Notes under the pieces: model-generated
Databases searched by the model: none
Seen by the model: only the letters and a program-made list of their open reading frames with translations
Told to the model about the DNA's origin: nothing
Made by a program: the position numbers and the translations under genes
From: an uncultured Eubacteriales bacterium
Lineage (GTDB): Bacteria > Bacillota > Clostridia > Christensenellales > CAG-314
Length of the DNA stretch: 64,000 nt
Direction of reading: 5' to 3'
Assembly (NCBI GenBank): GCA_900546875.1
Contig: URET01000001.1
Coordinates: 310,001 to 374,000 of the forward strand
In this document: positions 41,259-50,729 of the stretch, one piece after another
Numbering within the stretch: the first letter of the stretch is position 1
Layout of the letters: the number at the start of each line of letters is the position of its first letter

Positions 41259-43919
41259 TCAGTGTTTTTTTGCAGCACATTTTCTCTGTATCAATTTGCT
41301 TATTTCAACTAAAGGAATTATCGTAAGAGCCAGACCGATCGCTATCGCGTATTCCGCGATACCTATTTGCGTAAAGCCGAAAGCCTCAGCAAGAAAAGGC
41401 ACTTCTATTACGCATGTGGTCAGTATAAGCGATAAAAGCATTGCGCCCCACAGTATTTTATTCTGTTTTTTCATTCCGAATATGGATTTTGTCTGCGAAC
41501 GCATATTGAATGAGTGAAATATTTCCGCCATGCTCATTGCAAGAAACGCCATAGTTATGCCGTGTTCGGTATCCAGTCCGGGAAGGACTTGCCCCGCCGC
41601 TCGCTCTTCCATAAAATGTCCGATAAAATATGCTCCGATCGTTATTGCTGAAACTATTATCCCCTGTATCACTACATTGACCGCCATATGATCGGCAAAA
41701 ATACCGGCATTACTGTCCCGCGGGGGCCTTTTCATTATGTCGTCCTCCGCTCCCTCCATGCCCAGCGCTATTGCGGGAATAGAGTCCGTTATAAGATTTA
41801 TCCATAATAAATGTACCGGCCTCAATACGATAAACCCTATTATTGTCGCTGCAAATATCGTTATTACCTCGCTCAGATTGCTCGAAAGCAGAAACTGTAT
41901 GGTTTTTCTTATATTGTCATATATCCTTCTGCCTTCCTCTACTGCAGATACTATAGTCGCAAAGTTATCGTCTGCAAGCACCATGTCGGCAACGTTTTTG
42001 GTCACGTCCGTCCCCGTTATGCCCATGCCGATACCTATATTGGCAGATTTTATGCTCGGGGCGTCATTGACTCCGTCGCCTGTCATCGCGGTGATCTTTC
42101 CAAGCTCCTTCCACGCGTTCACTATCCTGACTTTATGTTCAGGCTGTACGCGCGCGTATACGCTTATATGCTTTATAAATTCGGGCAATTGTCCATCTGA
42201 TATCTCATCCAGCGTACTCCCCGTCACCGCTTCGCTCCTGTCGGAAATTATACCCAGCTCCAATGCAATAGCCACCGCAGTATCAAGATGATCGCCGGTT
42301 ATCATCACCGTCCTTATCCCCGCGTTCTTGCACTCTTCTATCGCCGCCTTTACCTCGGGCCTTACGGGATCGATCATTCCCGTCAGCCCTATGAATACCA
42401 TATCCTTTTCAAGCCATCCCGCTTCATTGCTTTCAGGCTTATTTTTATATTTTTTATACGCCGCCGCCAGTACCCTCAATGCCTTGTCTGCCATAGTCTT
42501 GTTTGCGCCGAGTATCTCTCTTCTCATTTCATCGGTCAAAGTTACTTCCTTGCCGTCTTTGATAAGATATTTGCACTTTTTCAGCAGTTCGTCAGGAGCT
42601 CCTTTTGTATACTGCACATATCCGTCGCCGTCAATATGTACGGTAGACATCATTTTCCTCATACTGTCAAAGGGCGCCTCTCCCACTCTTTTATACTCCG
42701 AAGCAATCTCCCTCTTGTTTATCCCCTTTTTCAGTGCGTAACCGACTAAAGCCGCTTCTGTAGGTTCACCGGAAATTTCTCCGTTTTCGTTGACTTCAGC
42801 ATCGCTGCACAGTGCGCAAGCTCTTGCTAAAAGCATTTCGTCTTCCCCGTAATACTCAACGACCGTCATTTTATTCTGCGTCAGCGTACCTGTTTTATCG
42901 GAACATATCACCTGAGTGCACCCGAGTGTCTCTACCGCCGTCAGCTTCCTTATGACAGCATTCCGCTTACTCATTTTTGTGACGCCTATCGACAAAACGA
43001 TAGTAACCACCGTCGCCAATCCTTCGGGTATGGCCGCTACAGCAAGACTCACCGCTATCAATAACGTCGAAAGCAACGTATCCGTTGTTATACCTCCGTT
43101 CAGCCCGTCTCGGATAAGCTGCACCCCGAACACTATTATACATATTATAAGAACTGCTACCGTAAGCACCTTGGATACCTGCGCCAGCTTCTTCTGTAAA
43201 GGCGTCGCTTCTTCCTTTGTTTTGGTCAAAGCCTCCGCTATCTTGCCCATCTCGGTCTTCATTCCGATATCGGTGACTATTGCGGCGCCTCTCCCGTACA
43301 CTACGGTACTCCCGGTATAAACCATATTTTTTCTGTCTCCGAGAGGTATGTCTTTATCACCCGAAGAAACAAGCTTATCCGCAGTTTTCGAAACCGGAAC
43401 GCTTTCGCCCGTAAGTGCGGCTTCTTCTATCTTCATGCTTGCGCACTCGATTATTCTTCCGTCTGCAGGCACGGAATCTCCCGCTTCCAGTAAAATCAGG
43501 TCGCCGGGTACAAGTTCTTCGCTTCGCAGCACCTTCCGCTTTCCGTCTCGCATTACCTTACAGGTAGCCGCCGTCATTTCCTTCAGAGACTCTATTGCTT
43601 TCTCCGCCTTGCTTTCCTGTATCACGCCCAATACCGCATTCAGTATCACTACCGCAAGTATTATTATCACGTCTGCAAAACTCTCGTTCTGCATCACGGC
43701 GGTTATGCCCGATATCAAAGCAGCAGCCAGCAGTATAAGGATCATCGGATCGGCAAGCTGCTTCAGAAACCTTACAAATAAAGGCGTTTTCCTGCTTTCC
43801 GCAAGCTTATTGGCTCCGTACTTTTCCCGCCTTTCGACTGCCTGTTCTTCGCTCAGTCCGTTTGCACTGCCGCCCTTTTCCTTGATTACTTCCTCGACTT
43901 CCGTCAGATAATATCTCAT
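41259..43919 (-). CDS. P-type cation ATPase, calcium/manganese type
   Basis: 886 residues with the full P2 ATPase plan: actuator TGES motif in EEAALTGESVPVSK, TM4 PEG motif in AAIPEGLATVVTIVLSIG, phosphorylation site CSDKTGTLTQNKM, hinge TGDGVNDAPSIKSANIGIGMG and TM6 WINLITDSIPAIALGME. PMCA/SERCA-like members pump Ca2+; some bacterial members export Mn2+. The operon leader is a yybP-ykoY riboswitch, which answers to Mn2+, so manganese export is the more likely job here. It overlaps the CNNM-like gene by four bases. Confidence 0.93.
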   Translation of the reverse strand: MRYYLTEVEEVIKEKGGSANGLSEEQAVERREKYGANKLAESRKTPLFVRFLKQLADPMILILLAAALISGITAVMQNESFADVIIILAVVILNAVLGVIQESKAEKAIESLKEMTAATCKVMRDGKRKVLRSEELVPGDLILLEAGDSVPADGRIIECASMKIEEAALTGESVPVSKTADKLVSSGDKDIPLGDRKNMVYTGSTVVYGRGAAIVTDIGMKTEMGKIAEALTKTKEEATPLQKKLAQVSKVLTVAVLIICIIVFGVQLIRDGLNGGITTDTLLSTLLIAVSLAVAAIPEGLATVVTIVLSIGVTKMSKRNAVIRKLTAVETLGCTQVICSDKTGTLTQNKMTVVEYYGEDEMLLARACALCSDAEVNENGEISGEPTEAALVGYALKKGINKREIASEYKRVGEAPFDSMRKMMSTVHIDGDGYVQYTKGAPDELLKKCKYLIKDGKEVTLTDEMRREILGANKTMADKALRVLAAAYKKYKNKPESNEAGWLEKDMVFIGLTGMIDPVRPEVKAAIEECKNAGIRTVMITGDHLDTAVAIALELGIISDRSEAVTGSTLDEISDGQLPEFIKHISVYARVQPEHKVRIVNAWKELGKITAMTGDGVNDAPSIKSANIGIGMGITGTDVTKNVADMVLADDNFATIVSAVEEGRRIYDNIRKTIQFLLSSNLSEVITIFAATIIGFIVLRPVHLLWINLITDSIPAIALGMEGAEDDIMKRPPRDSNAGIFADHMAVNVVIQGIIVSAITIGAYFIGHFMEERAAGQVLPGLDTEHGITMAFLAMSMAEIFHSFNMRSQTKSIFGMKKQNKILWGAMLLSLILTTCVIEVPFLAEAFGFTQIGIAEYAIAIGLALTIIPLVEISKLIQRKCAAKKH

Positions 43920-45283
43920 TCCTCTTTCTCCTCTTTTTCTACAGGATTGATCGTCAGCCTTATTTTGCTGATCCTGCGATGATCTACCTGCAGTATCTCA
44001 AGCTCGGTATTGTCCACATTGAATATCCCCTTCTCGTTCCTCGACGGCAAATGCCCGAGTAAACTCACCACAAGACCGCCTATCGTATCGTAATTTTCGT
44101 TGTCTTCATCAAACTCCGTCCCCGTTTCGCGGTTCACTTCCTGTATGGGGGTAAGCCCGTTTACGATATATACGTTCTCTTTTCCTTTCTCGCTTATTAT
44201 ATGCTCGGTTTCATCCACGTCGTATTCATCGTATATATTCCCGACTATCTCTTCAATAAGATCCTCCATCGTGACTATACCGGTAAATCCTCCGAATTCG
44301 TCTGTCAGCACGGCCATATGCACGTGCTTCTTCTTCATCTGAGCAAATAAGTCGTCTATCTTTATATGATCCGCAACAAAATAAGCGTCCCGGACAAAAT
44401 CCTTGAGATCAAGTTTTTCCGATCCCCCGGTATACAAAGCCGTCATGAAATCCCGGTATAAAAGTATACCGACTATATTGTCCCTGTCCTCCTTATAAAC
44501 AGGTACACGTGAGTATTGTTCCCTGTTCAGTATCTCGGCTATATTCTGCACACTGTCATCGATATCCACCATGCATACGTTAACACGAGGCGTCATTATA
44601 TCCATTGCAGTAAGAGCGTCAAATTTGAATATGCTCTCTATCATCCTCTGCTCTTCCTGATTCAGCGTTCCGTCCTCAACGCCGTCCTGTATCACGGATT
44701 TTATTTCTTCCTGAGTTATCTTCTCTTCTTCTGCGTTACCGAGTCCTGTTATTTTGGAGATAAGCTCCGTAGACGCGGACAGAAGTTTTACAAAAGGAAA
44801 TAACACCGTCCTGATTATGAGTATCGGCCGCGCAACATTCATGGCTGTCTTTTCAGGATGCCTCAGCGCCACCCTCTTCGGGTATAACTCACCGAATACA
44901 AGGTTAAAGTACGACAACACTATCGTTACAGCTACTACGGCTATGGTCTCTGCGACCCCCGCTTCTACTCCTAATGCCTCAATCCAGCCGCCTACTATTC
45001 CGCCCATGCTCTGCGCTGCAGCTGCACTGCTGAAAAATCCCGCCAACGTCACACCGACCTGTATCGTGGATAAAAATCGGGTCTCATCTTTCGCCAGCTT
45101 TTCCAGAGCCTTGGCTTTTTTGTTTCCCTGCTCCGCAAGTAACCTGATCTTCGTTTTGTTCGCAGATATCACCGCCAATTCCGACGACGCAAAAAATGCG
45201 TTCAGCGCCGTGAGCACTACGATTATCAATAATTGCACAAGTAAGTCGCCGGGGTCATCTTCCCCGGAATCAGTCTCTTCCAT
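43916..45283 (-). CDS. CNNM/CorC-family membrane protein (hemolysin-related)
   Basis: 455 residues. An N-terminal DUF21/CNNM transmembrane domain (ALNAFFASSELAVISANKTKIRLLAEQGN; four hydrophobic segments to about 200), a CBS pair (MDIMTPRVNVCMVDID, YSRVPVYKEDRDNIVGILLYRDF, HMAVLTDEFGGFTGIVTMEDLIEEIVGNI) and a C-terminal CorC_HlyC domain (about 370-450). Relatives transport or regulate Mg2+ and other divalent ions. First gene behind the Mn2+ riboswitch, so it likely takes part in manganese homeostasis. The annotation as hemolysin in older literature is not supported by sequence. Confidence 0.9.
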   Translation of the reverse strand: MEETDSGEDDPGDLLVQLLIIVVLTALNAFFASSELAVISANKTKIRLLAEQGNKKAKALEKLAKDETRFLSTIQVGVTLAGFFSSAAAAQSMGGIVGGWIEALGVEAGVAETIAVVAVTIVLSYFNLVFGELYPKRVALRHPEKTAMNVARPILIIRTVLFPFVKLLSASTELISKITGLGNAEEEKITQEEIKSVIQDGVEDGTLNQEEQRMIESIFKFDALTAMDIMTPRVNVCMVDIDDSVQNIAEILNREQYSRVPVYKEDRDNIVGILLYRDFMTALYTGGSEKLDLKDFVRDAYFVADHIKIDDLFAQMKKKHVHMAVLTDEFGGFTGIVTMEDLIEEIVGNIYDEYDVDETEHIISEKGKENVYIVNGLTPIQEVNRETGTEFDEDNENYDTIGGLVVSLLGHLPSRNEKGIFNVDNTELEILQVDHRRISKIRLTINPVEKEEKEE

Positions 45284-45347
45284 ATCCTGCTCCTGTTTTA
45301 TTATATTTTATCAATGCCGCCGGCTCTTTACCGTCAACATTATAATC

Positions 45348-45382
45348 AAAAAAAAGACTTGCGCACACTACGCATAAGTCTT
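45348..45382 (-). terminator. Riboswitch-controlled terminator
   Basis: AAGACTT and AAGTCTT pair, with partial inner pairing ATGCG/TGCGC, and an eight-T run follows on the minus strand. The 5' arm contains CTTATGCG, which is also the 3' strand of aptamer helix P1, so ligand-stabilised P1 should prevent the terminator from forming (an ON switch). Confidence 0.85.
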
Positions 45383-45466
45383 GTCATTTAAAGTTAAACC
45401 AGTCGGGCATCGACGTGATTCTGTTGATTTAACTGCGGCGGGAACCGCTGACTACTCCCTTCTGCG
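45371..45466 (-). ncRNA. yybP-ykoY manganese riboswitch aptamer
   Basis: Read on the minus strand: P1 strand CGCAGAAG, the conserved GGGAGTAG, a small hairpin (GCGG-TTC-CCGC), the P3 strands AGTTAAA and TTTAACT enclosing the conserved TCAACAGAATC-like loop and a GTCG/CGAC hairpin, then ACAAGACTT and the P1 closing strand CTTATGCG. P1 has seven pairs of eight. The same order of elements is known from the L. lactis and B. subtilis yybP-ykoY RNAs, which bind Mn2+ and control Mn2+ efflux genes. Located directly before the CNNM and P-type ATPase genes. Confidence 0.85.
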
Positions 45467-45469
45467 TAT

Positions 45470-45498
45470 ATCATACCATATCCCTTTCTTTTTTGCAA
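45470..45498 (-). promoter_or_regulatory. Promoter of the riboswitch operon
   Basis: Minus strand TTGCAA (45493-45498), 17-bp spacer, TATGAT (45470-45475). The predicted start coincides with the first bases of riboswitch helix P1. Confidence 0.78.
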
Positions 45499-45611
45499 GC
45501 GTTACCGACATGCTTTTTTATTTTCCGCAAGTTCACGCCGGTATTTCTTCTCTCACTGCATCTCACCTAATAATTATTTCTTTTATGCCCCTTTTTTATC
45601 CCGGCTTCCGC

Positions 45612-46412
45612 CTATAACATTTCCGTCATCTTCCCTATGCTCTCCACCACCAGATCAGCTTCCAACCCGGATTTTTCGTATGCTTCGGCATCCGTTTCTC
45701 CCGAAAGAGTCAGCACTGTGAAAAATCCGTTGTTCAGTCCGAACTTTATATCGGTATAAAGTCTGTCTCCCACCATCGCTACCTCTTCCTTCACGAATCC
45801 GTATTTTTCCGATATGCTTTCTCCCATAAAAACATACGGCTTCCCGCAGTCAAACTGCGGCCTCCTCCCCGTGCTCTCATCTATCAACGCTATTATACTG
45901 CCCGCATCAGGTACAAATTCCGGGTATGCCGGACAATTTATGTCGGAATGAGTCACTATATATGCCGCACCCCTCCTCAACGCAGTGGTCGCCGTACAAA
46001 GCTTTCTGTAAGTAAGCTCCGTGTCATACCCGACTACCACTACCTCAGGATCTCTTTCCGTAATATTCACCCCGCCCTCAGAAAAAAAATCCGTAAGCGA
46101 CTGAGTCCCGAGTACAAAAACCCTCTTCCCTCCGTACCTCTCCACGAGAAGCTTCAACGCCGCGTCGGAAGATATATATACATCCTCGGCTCCGCATTCT
46201 ATCCCCATACCCGTCAGCTTCTCTATATACTGCCTCCTGCTTCGGCTGCTGTTATTCGTCAGAAATACCACTCTCCGACCTCTCTCCCGCACAGCCTCTA
46301 TAAATTCCGAAGCTCCTTCTATCAGCCGGTCTCCGAGATATACCGTTCCGTCAAGATCCAATAAAAAAAGTTTGATATCCTTGATTGCCCTTTTCTTTTT
46401 CATTTTTTCCAC
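45612..46412 (-). CDS. HAD-superfamily phosphatase, NagD/HAD-IIA type
   Basis: 266 residues. Motif I FLLDLDGTVYLGDRLIEGA, motif II FLTNNSSRSR, a class IIA cap, and motif III/IV CGKPYVFM with VAMVGDRLYTDIKFGLNNGF. Members dephosphorylate nucleotides, glycerol phosphate or other small phosphates; the substrate cannot be predicted. Start could be Met1 or Met4. Monocistronic with its own promoter; divergent from the DUF378 gene. Confidence 0.88.
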   Translation of the reverse strand: MEKMKKKRAIKDIKLFLLDLDGTVYLGDRLIEGASEFIEAVRERGRRVVFLTNNSSRSRRQYIEKLTGMGIECGAEDVYISSDAALKLLVERYGGKRVFVLGTQSLTDFFSEGGVNITERDPEVVVVGYDTELTYRKLCTATTALRRGAAYIVTHSDINCPAYPEFVPDAGSIIALIDESTGRRPQFDCGKPYVFMGESISEKYGFVKEEVAMVGDRLYTDIKFGLNNGFFTVLTLSGETDAEAYEKSGLEADLVVESIGKMTEML

Positions 46413-46518
46413 TCTCCGTTTTCTGTCTCAAGCTCTTACGACAGTCCGCCCGATCTGCCGTATCACTTTGCCCGCATTTTCACCCTCTCCCCGAACTATA
46501 TTCTAATACATCATTCAT

Positions 46519-46547
46519 ATTCTAACACATCATCCATTCTTTGTAAA
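46519..46547 (-). promoter_or_regulatory. Promoter of the HAD phosphatase gene
   Basis: Minus strand TTTACA (46542-46547), 17-bp spacer, TAGAAT (46519-46524). The segment ATGATGTRTTAGAATAT is directly repeated with a 20-bp period, so a second, weaker -10 lies just downstream. Confidence 0.5.
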
Positions 46548-46655
46548 TCTTTATTCATCACGTTATACGCCTTCCCTCCGATCACTTGTCCGGCAACGTA
46601 TAAAAGCAGACTTTTTGAGCAACAATATTCATAACCTCAGTAAAGGAGATTTTTT

Positions 46656-47012
46656 ATGTTAAGAAAAGTATTTTCATGGATCGCCGTGATCCTCATGATC
46701 ATCGGCTCTCTCAATTGGCTGCTTATCGGCGTTTTCAACTTCAACCTCGTTACCTGGATTTTTGCGGGTTCTCAGATCTTCAGCAGCATCGTGTATATCC
46801 TCGTGGGCGTTTCGGCTCTTTGGATGATAATCTACCTCGCTACTCTCGGATACGTAAAAGACGAAAGATACAGCGTTTCTTCCAATCCGTCCCGAAACAG
46901 ACCAAACGAATCTTACGGTAAATACAGCAACCGCTATTCTAATCTGAACGACCCTTCAAATCAGGGCAACACCGACAGAAACAACAACCATAACAACTAC
47001 AGAAATTATTGA
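46656..47012 (+). CDS. DUF378 (YuzA-like) membrane protein with Asn-rich tail
   Basis: 118 residues. Two transmembrane helices (about 5-27 and 38-61) with LRKVFSWIAVILMIIGSLNWLLIGVFNFNLVTWIF and YILVGVSALWMIIYLA match DUF378, whose role is unknown and which is often associated with stress or sporulation membranes. The last 50 residues are a hydrophilic low-complexity tail rich in Asn, Ser, Arg and Tyr that the family core lacks. Strong AAAGGAG site. No clear sigma-A promoter was found upstream, so another sigma factor is possible. Confidence 0.82.
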   Translation: MLRKVFSWIAVILMIIGSLNWLLIGVFNFNLVTWIFAGSQIFSSIVYILVGVSALWMIIYLATLGYVKDERYSVSSNPSRNRPNESYGKYSNRYSNLNDPSNQGNTDRNNNHNNYRNY

Positions 47013-47055
47013 AAGTCACTCCCGGAAATAAAAGACGATTAATTGATCAGTTTTT

Positions 47056-47082
47056 AAGGGGGAAAGCCACCTTTCCCCCCTT
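47056..47082. repeat. Strong GC-rich inverted repeat
   Basis: AAGGGGGAAAG pairs with CTTTCCCCCCTT around a 4-nt loop (one bulged C). No T run follows in either direction, so it is more likely an mRNA-stabilising hairpin than an intrinsic terminator. Confidence 0.6.
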
Positions 47083-47159
47083 CGGAAATCCGTATTTTAC
47101 ATAATTTTATAATACTATGTCACAAATAGTTGTATATATGCATGACATAATATTTCACG

Positions 47160-47193
47160 ATACCGGCAGTCTGGTCACCTGACCGGTATTTTT
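47160..47193 (+). terminator. Probable terminator of the DUF378 gene
   Basis: ATACCGG(CAG) pairs with (CTGA)CCGGTAT, with one bulge, followed by TTTTT on the plus strand. It lies between convergent genes and may also slow minus-strand transcription from glmS. Confidence 0.65.
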
Positions 47194-47207
47194 CGACACA
47201 CTACCTC

Positions 47208-48995
47208 CTACTCCACGGTTACGGATTTAGCCAGGTTCCTCGGCATATCCGGATTGTAGCCGAATCTCCTGGCCGTTGCGTAAGCGAGAAGCTGCAAAGG
47301 TACAACTGCAGCTTGCGGCGCCGCTTCATCTGAAAGTCCGGGCAGTTTGATAAATATGTCGGAAACATTCCTGAGGCTTTCAAAGGTACTGACCGTTATT
47401 ACCTCGGCGCCCCGCGCCCGTGTTTCTTCTATTGCAAGTCTCATTTTATCCACGGTATTCCTTTGCGTGGCTATCGCCACTACCTTCACTCCTTTATGTA
47501 TCAAGGCAAGTGTACCGTGTTTCAATTCGCCCCCCGAAAGTGCTTCGCAATAAAGGTAGCTTATTTCCTTCAGTTTCAGAGCTCCTTCTCTTGCCGTTAT
47601 ATAATCCAGACCTCTTCCTATATAAAACAGACATTCATTTTTTCTGAGCACCGACGCGATTTTATATATCTCATCCCTGCCCGTAAGAATTTCTTCTATT
47701 GCCGCTATTATCTCCCTGACACCGCTGCACCTGCCCGGCTTCGCCTTGTCTAAAATGCCGCTCAGCGCCGCCAGCTGTGCATTATAAGCTTTCGTGGAAG
47801 CAACGGCTCTTTCTTCCCCCGCCCGCGTTATGATGACATTTTCCGTTTCAAAACATATACTGCTGTTTTCCACATTCGTTACGGCAACGGTTTCCGCACC
47901 GTTTGCTTTTGCCTTTCTCAGAGCTTTTAAGGTATCTGCCGTTTCTCCGCTCTGACTTATAAAAAAACAAAGCGTTTTTTCGTTCAACGCAAGATGAGAA
48001 TATACGAATTCGCTCGCTATCACGCTTTTGCACGGAATATTCAGTCTGCTTTCAAATGTCTGCGCACCGTACATACACGCATGAAATGCCGTGCCGCACC
48101 CGACAAACAATATATGATCGGTTTTTTCGATGAGTTTCTGTATCCTAACATGTGAAGTCTGGATTTCGGCGTGTGTGGCTTTAAGAGAATACGGGATCTC
48201 CAGTATTTCTTTTTCCATATAGCTCCCGTTTACGGTGTTTTTTTCTTTTTTCTCACTGCCTGAAAGCGATATCGGTTCTTTATATATCCTTTCGACTTCG
48301 TCTCTTACAGAATAAAACTCCGCATCCTCCGATACTTCGCACATCTCATCTTCCCCAAGCAGATATACCGACGAACAAACCGAATTCAATGTCGGAATAT
48401 CGCTCGAAACAAAAAACTCCTTCCCCTTCGCTCCTATCACTAATGGCGACCCTTTTTTAACCGCTATTATCTTATCCTCGGTCTTTGAGATCGCGGCTAT
48501 TGCCCACGACCCCTCAAGCTTTTTTATACATGCTACCGCAGCCTTGGCAAAATCACCGGTTTCTTCCATGTATAACGCGATAAAATGCGCTATCACTTCA
48601 CTGTCGGTATCGCTTATGCAGTCTATTCCGTTTGCATGCAGTTCGTCTTTTAACGACTCGTAGTTTTCGATTATACCGTTATGTACTATCGCGACCTTCC
48701 CGTCGTACGATAAATGCGGATGCGAATTTCTTTCTGTTACTCCTCCGTGAGTTGCCCATCTAGTATGACCTATTCCGCATCCGTATCCGAGATCCTTTTT
48801 CCTCTCGTCGTTCAGCCTATTATATGCATTGATGAGCTCACTCAGATTTCCGACCCTTTTTAAAGAAGATATTCCTTTTCCCGTAACTACGGCTATTCCC
48901 GCCGAATCGTATCCTCTGTATTCAAGCCTTTTCAAACCCTCAAACAATACTTCTGCAGTACATCCTTTTCCTTTATAACCGTAAATCCCGCACAT
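47208..48995 (-). CDS. glmS: Glutamine--fructose-6-phosphate aminotransferase
   Basis: 595 residues from the ATG whose second residue is the catalytic Cys (MCGIYGYKG). Makes glucosamine-6-phosphate for cell-wall amino sugars. Glutaminase domain (HTRWATHGGVTERNSHP, IVHNGIIENYESLK), two SIS domains (GCGTAFHACMYGAQTFESRL, SQSGETADTLKAL, YIGRGLDYITAREGALKLKEISY) and the C-terminal MPRNLAKSVTVE are all complete. Its start codon shares one base with the glmM stop (TAATG). Unlike in many Firmicutes no glmS ribozyme precedes it; there is no room. Confidence 0.98.
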   Translation of the reverse strand: MCGIYGYKGKGCTAEVLFEGLKRLEYRGYDSAGIAVVTGKGISSLKRVGNLSELINAYNRLNDERKKDLGYGCGIGHTRWATHGGVTERNSHPHLSYDGKVAIVHNGIIENYESLKDELHANGIDCISDTDSEVIAHFIALYMEETGDFAKAAVACIKKLEGSWAIAAISKTEDKIIAVKKGSPLVIGAKGKEFFVSSDIPTLNSVCSSVYLLGEDEMCEVSEDAEFYSVRDEVERIYKEPISLSGSEKKEKNTVNGSYMEKEILEIPYSLKATHAEIQTSHVRIQKLIEKTDHILFVGCGTAFHACMYGAQTFESRLNIPCKSVIASEFVYSHLALNEKTLCFFISQSGETADTLKALRKAKANGAETVAVTNVENSSICFETENVIITRAGEERAVASTKAYNAQLAALSGILDKAKPGRCSGVREIIAAIEEILTGRDEIYKIASVLRKNECLFYIGRGLDYITAREGALKLKEISYLYCEALSGGELKHGTLALIHKGVKVVAIATQRNTVDKMRLAIEETRARGAEVITVSTFESLRNVSDIFIKLPGLSDEAAPQAAVVPLQLLAYATARRFGYNPDMPRNLAKSVTVE

Positions 48996-50275
48996 TATTT
49001 CTCCCCTCCGCACATTTCCGCTATTCTTGCAGCTACTTCGTTTGCGCGTTCACAGCTACTGCTTTCTACAAGAATTCTTATTTTTGGTTCAGTTCCGCTC
49101 TTACGCAAGACTATCCGGGAATCTCCGAACTGCTCCTTTGCCTTCTCCTCCACCAGTTTCCGGGTTTCGTCGCTGATCCTGTCTGGAATATTCAGCAATG
49201 CGGAAGGCTTGAGCCGCAAAGGAGAAGCGTATTCGGATAAACTGCCTACATCCTTACTTATCCCAGCCAGCAATAAAGCGTTTGCCACCGCATCGGCACA
49301 TGCTCCGTATGCCGAAAGAATGTAATGTCCGCTGCTCTCGCCTCCGAAACGCGCCCCTTTATTGTTCATAAGCGCGTATACCTCTCTGTCTCCTACGTTG
49401 CTCCTATGCACCTTTATTCCAAGCTCGGACAAATTCTCCTCCAACCCCGCATTCGTCACCACTGTGCCGACCACTTCATGGATCAGTCCGGCTGAAAACA
49501 GATACCGTGAAAATATATAAAATACACTTTCTGTATGGAGCGGATATCCGCCTTCTACCACCGCAAGACGGTCTGCATCACCGTCAAAAGCAAACCCGAG
49601 ACGATATTTCCCCCTCTTTGTTACCCTCTCGAGACCGCATGTATCCGTCGCTCCGCACCTGAAATTTATCAGTGTTCCGTCCGGAGACTCGTTGAGCATC
49701 AATACCTTCGCTCCCGCACTCTCAAAAGCCTCTCTCGCTATACTCCCCGCCGCACCGTGCCCGCAGTCCAGCGCTATATTCATACCGGTCAGATTGGGAG
49801 CCCTCTTGATCAGATGTCTTAAATACAAATCCCTCGCATTTTTTATCACCGGAAACGCCGTCATCGGACGTACATATACTTCTTCTCTGTTTATTATCCT
49901 CTCAAGTTCCTTTTCCTTTGTCCTGCACAGCTTCACACCGGTTTTATCAAATACCTTCAGCCCGTTATATTCGGGCGGATTGTGACTCGCCGACACCATC
50001 ACTCCAAACTGCGCCCCCGTCACCCGCGTAAAATATGCCACAGCAGCCGTCGGGAGTATTCCTATGTTCACAGGATTTCCGCCTTTATCGATTATTCCCT
50101 CGACCAGAGCCGACAACAATTCGCTTCCGCTTTCCCTCGTGTCGCTCCCCGTCACTATTATCGGCGCCTCTACTTCGGATATTTCCGTCAGCGCCCCTCC
50201 CAGCTTGAACGCCGTGTCACATCCCAGATCCTTTCCGAATATCCCCCTTATTCCGTCCGTGCCAAATAATGCCAT
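48995..50275 (-). CDS. glmM: Phosphoglucosamine mutase
   Basis: 426 residues. Converts glucosamine-6-phosphate to glucosamine-1-phosphate. MALFGTDGIRGIFG at the start, the phosphoserine loop VSASHNPPEYNGLKVFD, the metal loop FAFDGDADR, the sugar loop GGESSGHYIL and the phosphate-binding RKSGTEPKIRILVE are all present. Slightly shorter than the usual 445-450. It leads an operon with glmS, so consecutive steps are made in fixed ratio. GGGAGG precedes the ATG. Confidence 0.96.
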   Translation of the reverse strand: MALFGTDGIRGIFGKDLGCDTAFKLGGALTEISEVEAPIIVTGSDTRESGSELLSALVEGIIDKGGNPVNIGILPTAAVAYFTRVTGAQFGVMVSASHNPPEYNGLKVFDKTGVKLCRTKEKELERIINREEVYVRPMTAFPVIKNARDLYLRHLIKRAPNLTGMNIALDCGHGAAGSIAREAFESAGAKVLMLNESPDGTLINFRCGATDTCGLERVTKRGKYRLGFAFDGDADRLAVVEGGYPLHTESVFYIFSRYLFSAGLIHEVVGTVVTNAGLEENLSELGIKVHRSNVGDREVYALMNNKGARFGGESSGHYILSAYGACADAVANALLLAGISKDVGSLSEYASPLRLKPSALLNIPDRISDETRKLVEEKAKEQFGDSRIVLRKSGTEPKIRILVESSSCERANEVAARIAEMCGGEK

Positions 50276-50623
50276 ACAACCTCCCTGTCATAAATCCGGA
50301 CAATTTCGCTTTATGCGTCCTCGCCTCCGCGCTTACGGAATACATTCCCTAAGCGACCTTCTTATCTCCGCACTTTACCTCCGGTAAATTTTACCGCTCT
50401 TCTTTAAGACCTGTCTTCCGGACTGCCTTTCTGCGATCGGTCACGTATGCTGACCCGACCCTTTGACCACGTGGCAGCCTTTTTTATTATCATGTGTATA
50501 AAAACTGAAAATTCGACAGCTGATTTACCTGTTCCGATCTTTTAATAGTATGCTCCCGACTTTTTTTCTGTGAAAGCCTCCCGGCTTCAAATAAAACCGG
50601 CCCCCCCCGAACCGAAATTTTGC
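50276..50623. other. Leader/intergenic region upstream of glmM
   Basis: About 350 bp. I looked on the minus strand for a glmS ribozyme core and for T-box or other riboswitch signatures and did not recognise any. It has several short self-complementary segments (for example GGTAAA-ATT-TTACC near 50375-50395) and an eight-C run near 50601. The glmM promoter must lie here but no box pair stands out. Confidence 0.45.
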
Positions 50624-50651
50624 AAAAAAAAAGTCCGGTTTACACCGAACT
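50624..50651 (-). terminator. Terminator of the pst-pho operon
   Basis: AGTTCGGT pairs with ACCGGACT (one G-T) around a 4-nt loop and is followed on the minus strand by nine T residues, about 80 bases after the phoR stop. Confidence 0.9.
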
Positions 50652-50729
50652 CGTCGTAATATTATTTAAGCGTTCTCTGAGGTCTCAGTCGCTCACTGAA
50701 ACTACTTTAGCCTCAACAATAAACCATGA

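Noticed and set aside
50276..50700. Possible glmS ribozyme upstream of glmM
   Set aside because: The conserved cleavage-site core and downstream pseudoknot sequences were not recognised on the minus strand; a covariance search would settle it.
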